A stretch of 64,000 nucleotides of DNA from Bolinopsis microptera (lineage: Eukaryota; Ctenophora; Tentaculata; Lobata; Bolinopsidae). A program made the translations under genes and the position numbers. Each line of letters opens with the position of its first letter. Within the stretch, counting starts at the first letter, position 1. The notes beneath the pieces are model-generated. The model did no database searches. It saw only the letters and a list, made by a program, of their open reading frames with translations, and had not been told where the DNA came from. This document shows, piece after piece, positions 1 to 10,940 of the stretch. The stretch is taken from contig NC_087079.1 of assembly GCF_026151205.1 (NCBI RefSeq), positions 4,979,230-5,043,229 of the forward strand, read 5' to 3'.

Positions 1-1418
1 GACTATGGGGGGGATCATGTTATTTTTTGTCCGTTATTGTCCGTTAACGAAAAAAAAACGGACAAAAATTGTAACTTTTGATTTAAATTTTCTCCACAAT
101 TTGCAACAGGCTATTTGCAGAAATGGGTAGCCCGGTTAATGAGTATGACCATGGTCCTTTCTCAAACGTTTAATCCTCACTTAGGCACAAAGAATAGTCT
201 ACACATTTTTTATTAACATAAAAAGGGATGAAAATCAATTCATTTATGAAAAATATCATGTAACAACTTTTCCATATTACTGGAGAGTAAAGTGATTTAG
301 CACGCTCGCATTATAATACCATTTAAATACCTTGGCTGTTGAGTGCTGCGCGGAATAGCTGAAGGTGAGATTGTGCTCTGAGAATCCTCAAATTGTATCT
401 AGTTTGATATTCCTCGTACTCCACTACATTTTAACCCAAGGTTCAATGTTTTATTAATGGGTAATGCATGATAGTGCGTTACCCATTATGATTAATGCAT
501 AATGCAAATGATAATGGTCGTTATATCGCCAATAGGCCGGGTTAAGATTGTTTGTACTGTAGAATGGAATAATTAAGGTAACCATGTACGCGGTTGTGTT
601 ATTATACTGCAATTTCAGATAATTCTCGTATTTTAATTTAGTATGATATTCCTGGCTCCCCGGTCCAGGTTCAAGACGATATTTTATTAATGGCTAATCG
701 GTAATAGTCATTGGACGTTCTGTCGCCTCTCCGGATCATTACCCTCGACCTTTGTGAAGCTGGCCGCTGAGCCTGAACGATATGATTTAAACGATACCAG
801 GTACACATTTGACATCTGATATATACTGGTGGAAGATGAATAATTAAAATTCCGCGGTAGTCCCTAGATAGCTTAGGACGTCAATTCTCTCAGACATCTC
901 TTAGTGACCTTACATGTAGCTTGCTCTATTCCGTATAAAATGGTGTTGCCCGTTTTTCACAGCTAAACTAACTAAGCTGTGAAAAATAAGAATCCAAGCA
1001 GCTGGACGTTGAAAACGGTTTTATTCAAATTTTCCCGTTCTTAACGACAAAAAAAGATAAAAGATTTACTGTCTGTATTAGACAGAAAGTGTGATTTACC
1101 CACTATAAATCTAACAAGTGACTAGGTGAGCGGGCGGGCCGCAGCACTCTTGTTGTCGGAACCTATCTACAGTAACAACTATCTGTTTGGTCTACTGAGA
1201 AACCTATTTTGGTAGATCCATTGGCACTCAACAACTATGATGACATAGTATCTTGCTGTCCTGCATTGTCAAAGTTTTTAAAGTATTACTATTACCCACT
1301 AAATACTTAAATAGTTAATTTTATCACAATTTCCTTTCTACTCATAAGTTCACCAATAAAAACGTAAATAAAATTAGATAATTATATAACAAGACTGCCC
1401 GTTGAGTTTCCTATGAAG
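1..1418. other. Non-genic, no gene seen
   Basis: No coding exon, RNA gene or clear mobile element could be recognised. The only structure noted is a small inverted repeat around 40-65 (gtccgtt ... aacggac) next to an A run. Confidence 0.5.
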
Positions 1419-1550
1419 CAGTTGCCACGGTAACAGTTGCCACGGTAACAGTTGCCACGGTAACAGTTGCCACGGTAACAGTTGCCACGGTAACAGTTGC
1501 CACGGTAACAGTTGCCACGGTAACAGTTGCCACGGTAACAGTTGCCACGG
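1419..1550. repeat. 15-bp satellite, ~9 copies, each an X-box-like motif
   Basis: The unit CAGTTGCCACGGTAA is repeated almost without change about 8.8 times. Each copy contains GTTGCC-AC-GGTAAC, which matches the RFX X-box consensus GTNRCC-N(0-3)-RGYAAC. The array is sharply bounded, followed by unique sequence. Whether it binds RFX proteins is inference. Confidence 0.9.
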
Positions 1551-2070
1551 AGAATAGCTGATAACTGATTAACTTTTTTAGTGCTTATTCGACCCTAGCT
1601 AGACGGTACGGAATGCGTCACGTGATGCGTGTAGACCGCTCCTCTATCGTTGTTTTGAGTACCCGATCCAAAACCAAATACTGGCGTTACACGAGACGTG
1701 GGAGCCTGTGAGCGTGTTAGTTTCCTGCAGAAGGTGTTATTTGCCTGTGGGAAAAGCGGTTATGCTGCGGTTCTAAGGTTAGTAGAGGCTATTAGAGCCT
1801 TTCCTTTGTTGTAGAGATGGCTAGTCCCTTCCTTTGCATAGGTTAGAAACATCCATGCACCTCTCGTTCGAGCCACCCACCCCACACCGCGTGGAGGTTC
1901 GGTGAGGTTTTTCGTGGGGCTTCATGTTTTAATAATACATACATGCTACATGAAGAGGTCTCCTCCTAATCTTTAGACTTTTAGAGTGGTCTGCACTCTG
2001 CATCACACACATCCTTCTACGGTGTAACTCGTAACATGTTCCTCCATTCCACTCGTTTAAGAGCTAACTG
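1551..2070. other. Non-genic spacer
   Basis: No gene seen. Around 1784 the sequence agtagaggct reappears, a partial match to the terminal repeat of the element at 2436-3293. Confidence 0.4.
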
Positions 2071-4237
2071 TTATACTGCGTCTCTGCTGATGTTATCGAC
2101 ACCTATAAAGTCAGCCGCATCCTCAAGTACACAGGCCATCCAGCCTTTGCGAGGTCGTCCTCTCTGTCTCTTTCCATAGCTTGGTTTCCAATCCAGTGAA
2201 AAATTGGGAAACCGTGTCTCTGGCATTCTGATAACGTGTCCGTACCACCTTAGTCTAGCCGAACCGATGAAAGTTTCAATAGACTTAATTCCAGCACGCC
2301 TGAGAACTTCTTCATTGGAGATATGGAAGAACCACTTTATCTTCAAGATTCTTCTCAGGGAGGTCAGATGGAAGACCTCGAACCGTTTCATTTGCTTCAT
2401 TGTTGTGATCCAGACTTCAGCTCCAATCTCCATATAGTAGAGGCTCTTACGGGCATTGTCTGCTCGATACGCTAGGGACCCCAGCTACACCTTACTAGAC
2501 GTATTTTTGACCGTAGAATCGATTAAAAGTGGTTTAAAGATGATTGGACTGATTTTTTGGGGGTAAAATTGCAAAAAACCGATTCTTGGGCAAAAAATAG
2601 GCCAAAAAATCATGTTTTTTGATATTTTGAACAAGTTAATTTTGTTGGCATGTCGGCAAAACTTGCATGAAGATATCTAAAACACAGCCGCACAAGATGA
2701 TATAAAAATTTGAAAAATCCCTCTATTTTTTTGGGGGTAAAATCCAAAAAAGTGGTAAAAATTTTGACTTTTTTGCTTGAAGTTTGAATAATTTTTTGCA
2801 GTTGTATTAAATCAACCCAAAAATAGTCACATCGTGTTTGCCTAAATTTTTCCTTTCCGAGAAGTACCCACTTCATATAGTTTATCGAAGTTTGAATATT
2901 GTCACTCCGCAAGCGTTTTTGCCAAATTTTCGACGCGCACTACGCGCAAAAGCATTTAGTTGTTATCAATTGGCTCCTGCGCGTTCATCATAAATTTCAA
3001 ACAGCTATAACTCAGCGAGATTATGTCCGTTCTAGCTCATATTTTTACACCAAATAGAAAATAATCTGATTTTATTGCTGACAAAATATGAATATAATTA
3101 CTCTATTTGCCTCAGAGTAATAGACTGTAAAAGTTTAAAACGCGCATTGGTATATCACGTGACTAATAAGGCCAAATTTATACTTCTTAACATATTATCG
3201 ATCCTTAGACATCATACTATTGTGTCCAATTAGCGGTTAGGTCTCTAAACTCGTAGCAGAAAACACGTCTTTTTGCCCGTAAGAGCCTCTACTAATATAA
3301 CGGAATAGTAATAACAGCAGCCTTGTAGATCCGGATCTTGGTGGGCGTTCTTATAGTTCTACTGTTCCATATCTTCCAAAGCTGATGGAACGCACCGAAA
3401 GCACGAGCTGGATCCTGATGTCAAGATCTCGGTCAATGGTACCATCGCCACTGATGTTGGCACCAAGATAAACAAAGTTACTGATCTGTTCTACAGGTTC
3501 TCCCTCCACTGTTAGCTTTATACTGTCTCTTTCGGTGTAAGGTCGCTGGGACGCACACTTGCTGATCGCCATGCATTGTGTGTTTTTAGCGTTGATCTTT
3601 AACCCAGCATAAGAGGTGTAATGAGCGATAAGATCAGTGGACTCTTGGAGCCCTTCTTCAGTATTGTCCATCACTGCCAGATCATCAGCGTAGTCACTAT
3701 CCATGATACATTTTTCATTTGCACCCTTCAGTTCCTTTTGCAGTACAGCGCCATGACTGATTGCCTTGTGAACCTCGGCCAAAAAGATTTCAAAGTTCAG
3801 ACAAAAATTAAATACAGGAGGGCCCTGGATAATGGATATCACCCTGTCCAGTGCCTGAATTGACAGAGAACCAATCAGACATTTCACCATTAACCCTGAC
3901 AGCACTCATGGTTCCGTTGAAAAATCCCTGAAAGATTCTAACATATTTCTCAGGAAGACCATAGTGTCTCATGCTTGACCAAATAAACTCTCTTCTGATG
4001 GAATCAAACGCTGCTTTAAAATCAATAAAATTAACATAAAGTGGAATGTTAAACTCAATACAGTTATGAATAATGGTGCGGATGGAATAAATCTGATCAA
4101 TACATGAGCGGTTCCGTCTGAACCCACACTGATTTTCCCTAAGAAGGCCCTCCATTCCAACATCCAGCCTCTTAAGAAGAACCATTTAAAGAACCTTAAA
4201 AGACGTTGCCCTAAGAGTTATACCCCTATTATTGCAG
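2071..4237 (-). mobile_element. Non-LTR retrotransposon, RT fragment, frameshifted and interrupted
   Basis: Read on the minus strand, 4237 to about 3320 encodes the middle and end of a reverse transcriptase: an N-terminal part with NQCGFRRNRS and FIDFKAAFDS, then the catalytic SDYADDLAV motif, then a thumb-like part (FVYLGANISGDGTIDRDLDI). After an inserted element (2436-3293) the reading frame resumes as GAEVWITTMKQMKRFEVFH and LRWYGHVIRMPE, the usual C-terminal end of these LINE proteins. One frameshift lies near 3840 and another near 3400, so the copy is dead. The 5' part (endonuclease) is missing, as is usual for 5'-truncated LINE copies. The clade is not fixed. Confidence 0.85.
2436..3293. 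mobile_element. ~858-bp TA-flanked non-autonomous DNA element inside the LINE
   Basis: Terminal inverted repeats AGTAGAGGCTCTTACGGGCA (left, 2436-2455) and its reverse complement (right, 3274-3293) bound the insertion. Taking TA as a duplicated target and removing one copy plus the insert rejoins the LINE frame exactly (IPLY then YMEIGAEVW). No transposase is visible inside. TA target and simple inverted repeats suggest a Tc1/mariner-type family; that assignment is inference. Confidence 0.8.
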
Positions 4238-4283
4238 CAGTATGAGGTTTTAATCTAACTAATAATCCCAGAATGTGTGTTTT

Positions 4284-4315
<32 letters not shown>

Positions 4316-5211
4316 AATTTACGAGCGGCTTAATCAAGAAAACGGTAAGAGTTGCGGGACTGATTTTTTCGGTAAAGTGCCGACAAAACTCTGACGAAGT
4401 TAAATGATAAAGGTTTTTTAAATCGGTCGTTGGTAAGTGGTTTAATTGATGGTTTTGTACCACAAATGTTATATAAAATGGCTTGAGCAGAACGGTAAGA
4501 GTTACGGGGCTCGCATATGTAGCTGCATAATTAGTGTAATTGAATTACCCGGGTAAGATTTGCTGTCTATACTATAATCTTATAATCTTATTAGGGGAGG
4601 GGGCACTGTTTGGACTGCAGAGAGAGTTCATACTTTCATACGACAATGTTATGCGTTTTCACAAATATGATAGGCGGGTGTGGTGTTAAGGGTTAATTTC
4701 TATTGATTATTGTTTAAGATACTATTACTATTGTTTAAGATACCATTGGATACGTGAGGGCACTCCGAATAGAATTGCTCACCTAATGCGGGTTTTGACT
4801 CAACGGGTAAATGCTCCTACCCTTTTTAACTGCGGCAGTGAATTCCCGGCCGAAGGCCGGGTTACACTAGTAATACAATAATATAATAGAGTGTGCAGCG
4901 TGGTCCATCCAAACGGTCGCATAATTCTTCCAATTTTTATGGGCGATGTTTCTATTGTAGTTGTTTGTTTTTCGTTGTTTATTGTTATTTTGTGGTTCAC
5001 GAAAGAGCAACCCTAAACCTACCGGTCATCTCATCGTGGTATTATTAGCGGGCCGAGATGACACCACTTTTTCATTTATAATTCTTAAGAAAACAATACG
5101 GACAAATGATTAAATATTTTTTTACACGAATTGTTAAAACTTTTGTGATGTTTAATAGGGATCATCACCGAGTACAACTTATTATTTTACATTGGTTTTG
5201 TTGAGCACAAC
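4238..5211. other. Non-genic spacer with (TCTG)n
   Basis: A (TCTG)7 microsatellite lies at about 4283-4310, within a stretch (cggcttaatcaagaaaacgg) that looks like the edge of an old dispersed repeat. Nothing coding was recognised. Confidence 0.45.
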
Positions 5212-5244
5212 TTGTCAAAACTTATCATTTTATATCGATCAGAA

Positions 5245-8200
5245 ATGTTCTTTTACATGATCCTATTTGGGAATGTGATGAATCTCTTCGAAGCCGAGGG
5301 TAAATATAGTTACGGCATAAATGACGAATTTGAAATGAAAAATAAAAGTTGTTATGCTGATAATTTCAAATTGCCATATAATGCTAAAGGCATGGGAATT
5401 AAATGGGATCAATGTTGAGTTATTCCAAAGGGGTGGGCGACAATTGTAACCCCCGACGGCCGACAACCCCTGACCCTGACCCTGACCCGATCGATTGACC
5501 CAAGTGAAATTACATGGGGGTCAATTGTCGGGGGGTCAATTGTCGGGGGGTCAATTGTCGCGGTATCTTTCAAAGATAGCTGGACAGTGAAAGATTTGTA
5601 AACCATTATCTAAGAACTATTTCAGGAGAAAATATGCTGACCATTGTAGGTGCAGGGATAAAGATCAAGAACCAGCACGGATTATACCCTCCCTCATATC
5701 TTATGGATGGAAATCTAAACAATTTCGCACACTCATTAGAAGCTAATGACGGCATGTGGATGCGCGTTAATCTGGAGACACAGTCTTCTGTTACTAAAGT
5801 GATCATCTACAACAGACTTAGTTGCTGTAAAGACAGGATAGTTGGAGCTTCAGTCTTTATAAAAACAGGGGATGAGTATGTTAAAGATTGTGGTAAGGTC
5901 AGCAGTGCAGAAAATTCCTACACTTTCAACTGTGAAGGAGACGGAAATGTTATTGAGATAAGTCAGGAGGGAACGGTAGGAGACTGGAACATTGCTGAAA
6001 TTAAAGTATACGGCACCCCGGCGAAGATTCCTTCTCCAGGTTTGGATATATAGATATATTCGTTACCAAAACCCAAAATTTGGTAGAGTGGAGTGTTCCA
6101 CAGCTATAAAGTTTCAAATTTCCTCACAGATCTAATTTCCCCCCCTAAAAATTTTCTTATGCCCTAAGAAAAGGTCAGGTCTCCTAAACATTTCGTCTTT
6201 GGCACCAAATTTCCTCCAAAATTTCCTCGCAAATTGATATCTACCGTCTTTCTGGATGTGGGGGACTGTCGCCAGTGTCTCCTTTTTCCAAACCAAAATA
6301 AATGATATCAATATGAATTACCTGAAGAAAACTGGGTTCGGAAGGATTCATGACTAAGAAATAACTGTCATATCGGGGAAATTTTCCAAAGTATATGATT
6401 TTAAGTAGGAGAGGTGTTCTGAAATCTGGGGGATGTCTTGGTCGTAATCTGTTATCTTTGTTCTAAGTAGAGCCATACAATTTATAAAATTACGAATAGA
6501 ACGCGAAGTCCTGTTATAAACTGACTTCCTCTTTTGCCTGTTGTAACATGCTTTAATAGATTCCCTCAAAAGCTGGGTTACACACAAAGTACACGCTAAA
6601 CCCCCTTCTCCCTCCTTAACCGGGAAATTCTTAACAATTATTTCAATACCCAAAAAAACAAAGACTTTGTCAGTGAACGTATATATACTCCTTTATAAAC
6701 TCCTTTATAAAGGATTTTGAAATGGCATCCCTTTTCTTTCAGAGCAATGTGAAGAAGGACCGTATCAGGACACTGCAATGACGACCTGTGCTAAATGCGC
6801 AGTTGGAGAGGAACCTAACAATGAAAAAACTACTTGCAGTAAGTTCAGAAGAGAGGGAACTAGAACGAACACCGATGCAACATTAAGACAACAATAAGAC
6901 AACAATAATGAAATGAAACAAACACCAATAAGACAACAAACGATAAGACAACATTAAGACAACATCAGTAAAAAACTTATTAGGCAACAAATTATGTATA
7001 ACACTATTTCTTCGAATATATTTTACTTTGTCACATCATATTTTACTTTATCAACTGAGTTAGAGTAATACGAAATTGTGACTAAAACTCTAACCTAACA
7101 ATGAAAAAACTACTTGCAGTAAGTTCAGAAGGGAATATTATTGGACATATTACATCACAAGAGTGACTCGCTTTATGTCTGCAAATATAATTATATAAAC
7201 AATCCCCCTCTTATTTTACTAGTGGGTCTACTAACCAAACACTAATTTCTGATTCAGTTCCATGTCAACGAGGGACCTTCAAGGACGGTTCACAGTCAGT
7301 ATGTCAGAAGTGTCTCACAAACAGTTACAGTGTAGAGAGAGCAGGGATGTGTATCACGTGTCCTAAAGGATCCCATGCTTCCGAGGATCACATTCGCTGC
7401 GGTAATTTTCTCTGATATATTTTATTTAGACATTTCATAAATGCCACAAGTCACCATCAGGGTCAATTAGAAATTGGGTCTAGAGATTATTATTTAAGAT
7501 TATGTATTTTAGCTTCTACTTTTAGGGCGCATATAGATTTATTCAAAACGTTCAGTTTCGTGTGAGAGTCTGCCTTCTAACTGGAAGGAGATTATAACAG
7601 AGACACAGTTCCCCCTCCCACCTGGGGCTGAAGTTTCCCTGAAGTGTAGTCCCGGGCACACTCTGACTGGAGACAGCACTGTCACATGTGTTGAGGGAAC
7701 AGATTTTTCCTTTAATAACGTCCCCTCCTGTCTGTTAGGTTTGTAGGCAGAATGTTTTGTTGTTCGTTTGTTGATGTTAAACTTAAGAAGGGATTTTTAG
7801 CAATCTTAAACTATTTGAGCCCAATTAACCTGTCTAAAGAACGAAGAAAATTAATGTTTCACTATTATAGACAGGTGCGAGTCTCTCCCGGACACAGCAA
7901 ACCTTGAAACGGAAACTGAGTTTCCGGTGCAGTACGGTGTTGTGGTGACAGTTATCTGTGAGACTGGATACTATCTATCAGGAGCTGATACCATCACTTG
8001 TATCAAAAGTAGGATCTACAAGTCACCTCACGATCCTGGTTGTATTGCAAGTAAGTCGTTAGTCGAAAATATTGTGATTCATCAATCAATATAATAAAAA
8101 AATTAAAAAAATGTTACCTAAATACAAAATTTAAAAGATATTAAATAACTTCTAATAAACTAAAATGATTATCTGATCAGAGACCTGCACGGGGTTGCCC

Positions 8201-9605
8201 CCGGAGATTACACACCTACAGACGGACGTGCAGTTCCCGGTGAGTTATGGCACCATAATACCAGTGCAGTGTTCAGAGGATAGGAACCTTAGGGGAAACG
8301 TTGTGATCATTTGTGACCAGGACACTGTGTTCCTCTTCCAGGACAAACCTCGCTGCAATGATTTAGGTACGTGAGATGATCCTCTCAGCTTCAAATGGAT
8401 TACTTTTTTAGCACGTTTAAACAAGCTTGCTGGATGTTGTTTTATTAACATTGTATTTCAAGGTCAGCTAATATTAACTCCGCTGTTTAGGATCATGCTC
8501 AGAATTACCGCCAGACAGTAACCTCTACACTAGCTCCCAGTTCCCTGTGAAGAAGGGGACAATAGTAGATGTGAACTGTGTGGCTGCGTACTCCTTAGCT
8601 GGAGACAGAACCATCACCTGTGTCCAGGACACAAAATTCAGCTCAGCCAGGAACTTCCCTAGCTGCTCCATAGACAAGTGTACTGGATTGCCGGATGAAA
8701 TGTTCGCCATGAAGACAAACATCCCACTTCCAGTGGACCACGGAAAAGGAGTGGAGCTGGAGTGTATCCAGGGATACACTCTGTCTGGAAGCAGTCTCGT
8801 AACCTGTATCAAGGATAAGAGCTGGGAGTACAAGGATACACCTCACTGTCTTTTAGGTAAGTCCCGGGAAATTGGGGGTAAGAGCTGGGAGTACAAGGAT
8901 ACACCTCACTGTGTTTTAGGTGAGATCCCAGGAAACTGGCGATGATATATTTAAATATGAGATGATCGGAATAATAGGGTTATAACAACCTCAACAAAAA
9001 TTAGTTAATCACTTGACCAATAATAAGTTATGTCTGATTTAACGTGAACAGTGAACTGCTACCCACAGACACGTGTACAGAACTACCAGCAGCTCTCTCA
9101 GACATGACAACGACCAGCACCTTCCCCGTGATAGTAGGAACAGTGGTGGAAGTTGCCTGTAAGCCGGGTCACACTCTAGCTGGGGGCAATACCATCACAT
9201 GTGAGAGGGGAGTGCTCTTCACCATGGAGCAACGTCCTACTTGCACCATAGGTTTGTTAATTAGTCATAGTGAATGTAGATGTTTAGGTAGCATTATAGA
9301 TAATTTACAGGAATAATAAGTACACCTCTTGTTATTTTCAATTATAGAAATCCCAATCCCAGAATATGAGTTATTTCAGTCAATTTATTTTAAACTTTAA
9401 CCTTCACTCTTGCACTCAGATCAGTGCACAAGATTGTTGACAGAAAACTATCTCATCACTGACTCCAGTTTCCCTGTCGTATACGGGACCACGATCTCAG
9501 TGTCCTGTGAGCCAGGTTACTCCGTGATGGGAAGTAAGGAGATCACATGTGAGCAGGGAATATTGTTCTCTCACCAATCCACCCGTCCTAAGTGTGTCAA
9601 CCCAG
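5245..9605 (+). CDS. Secreted fucolectin-domain / sushi (CCP) protein, 3' end not found
   Basis: Exons inferred from GT-AG sites: 5245-5299, 5626-6039, 6743-6838, 7258-7401, 7556-7738, 7871-8050, 8181-8366, 8491-8856 (or 8919), 9069-9251, 9420-9605. Every junction is phase 1, so modules can be gained or lost without frame damage. Exon 1 encodes a hydrophobic leader (MFFYMILFGNVMNLFEAEG; a further Met lies upstream at 5212). Exon 2 is a fucolectin/tachylectin-4 type (F5/8C-like) domain with LMDGN, MWMRVNL and NRLSCCKDRIVGA. Exons 3-4 are Cys-rich GCC2/GCC3-like modules. Exons 5-10 carry seven sushi domains, each with four Cys and the F-P-V-x-Y-G ... C-x-x-G-Y core; exon 8 has two. A carbohydrate-binding, possibly immune or adhesion role is inferred from the family. 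The last exon ends with a good donor (cccagGTGAGA), so more exons are expected; none was recognised before the coiled-coil remnant. Confidence 0.8.
5515..5561. repeat. 14-16 bp direct repeat in intron 1 of the lectin gene
   Basis: GGGGTCAATTGTCG occurs three times in a row. An inverted relative (gacaattgtaaccccc) lies upstream at about 5439. Short intronic satellite, no function visible. Confidence 0.7.
7088..7130 (+). repeat. Duplicated 3' end of exon 3 with its splice donor, in the intron
   Basis: About 40 bp at 7091-7130 (cctaacaatgaaaaaactac and the following ttgcagtaagttcagaag) repeats 6811-6850, the end of the first Cys-rich exon plus its donor. There is no acceptor or complete exon with it, so it is a partial exon duplication. 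Confidence 0.85.
8817..8942 (+). repeat. 63-bp tandem duplication making two in-frame splice donors
   Basis: The end of the two-sushi exon (KSWEYKDTPHC) and its donor occur twice, 63 bp apart: ttttagGTAAGT at 8857 and ttttagGTGAGA at 8920. Using the second donor adds exactly 21 codons in frame, with one extra Cys. The copies differ at several positions in the flanking part, so the duplication is not brand new. Confidence 0.8.
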
Positions 9606-10628
9606 GTGAGACTTAATTCATCATTGACTCAATGATCAATCCTGTAGTTGATTTCTTAACTGATTATCGAATTAACCACAGTTGAGTAACAAATTTGATC
9701 TTAATGTTCCATAGATTCTAATTTGTTTCATGTCTTCAGTAAACTCTGACAGATTGTGTTACAGTGGACCTGTGTGTCATGTTAATCATGATAACTTCAC
9801 TCTTAATAATTCGAGTGTTAACGTTAAGATGTTGTCCATTAATTAGTCTGTAAAACACTGTGAAAGTTTAATAGTTATACTGTAATTTATGATTCCGACT
9901 TCCGAGCAATTACCGCTCAAAACTTAACGACAGATATGCTCAAGTTCAGAGAGGGAATTGGGAGGAATTCATAAATGGCAAATTAACAAACTTTGATGAG
10001 ACTGAGGTTGGCGTTGAAAATTAAAACAGTAATGAAGTCAACACAACCAACAGCTTTTTTCTATAATAGTCTGCTCTAGTAATCGACCGGACATCCGGCT
10101 GAATTTGGTTCCGTCCGGATATCCGGCTTAAATATCCGGTTTCGGACCAGTTTCCAAGAATTTGGCCGGATATTTAACCAAAAGTTCTTTTTTATATGTT
10201 CCTGAAATGTACATTTTTGTCTAAATTCTTGCTAAGGGGCATCCAGTCAGTACTCTCAGTGACCAGTAAATTCCACGCCTCCACGGTCGCTTGTTATCTG
10301 TCAGCGAATGATTTATCGACTAAAAAAGTAATAACGTTCAATGCGGTTTGTCGTTATGGGTGCAAAAGAAGAGAAACCGATGTGTGACCTGCGTTGTCTA
10401 AGTCTAACTCTAATTGCCAAAACTGCCGTCAAATTGATTTCATTTGCGGGTTCTAGCGCCAGCATAACAACCATTTAATTTTAGAAAAATATTGAATCTG
10501 CATCATCATCAACAATCAATATTCAAGACAAAGTGAAACAATGGAATACCGGGTCCCGAAATTCAAAATTTTAGTCAGTGTTTGGTATTGTTCTCTTTTT
10601 TTTTGTTTTTTTTTGGAAGGAATAACAA
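9606..10628. other. Spacer downstream of the lectin/sushi gene
   Basis: No exon recognised. A short region at about 10087-10180 is rich in ccggatat / atccggct repeats in both orientations and looks like the end of an old DNA element. Confidence 0.4.
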
Positions 10629-10746
10629 GTACCGTTCACAGTACCGTTCACAGTACCGTTCACAGTACCGTTCACAGTACCGTTCACAGTACCGTTCACA
10701 GTACCGTTCACGGTACCGGTCACAGTACCGTTCACAGTACCGTTAA
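10629..10746. repeat. 12-bp minisatellite (GTACCGTTCACA)n
   Basis: About ten tandem copies with two single-base variants near the 3' end. The unit is a multiple of three, so both strands stay open (HSTV or VNGT peptides), but nothing suggests translation. Confidence 0.9.
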
Positions 10747-10940
10747 CATAGTACAGAGCTCCGGGAGAAGTAGAGGAAATTAAAATATAAAATAAAAAGC
10801 TCCTTCTTTGCTTTATTTGGGCGAGGGCACTCCACGTAGAAAATCTGCTCAATGTGCGCCACTTTTCTTCGCGTAGTAGGCTGCAAGAAATTTCGGTCCT
10901 TGGGTCAGCATAGGTAACTCCCAATTTGATCTACTGATTT

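Noticed and set aside
1419..1550. CRISPR array
   Set aside because: Repeats are directly adjacent without unique spacers and the genome is eukaryotic; it is a satellite.
10541..10924. HSTV / VNGT repeat peptides
   Set aside because: Frames through the 12-bp minisatellite; no supporting exon structure or family.
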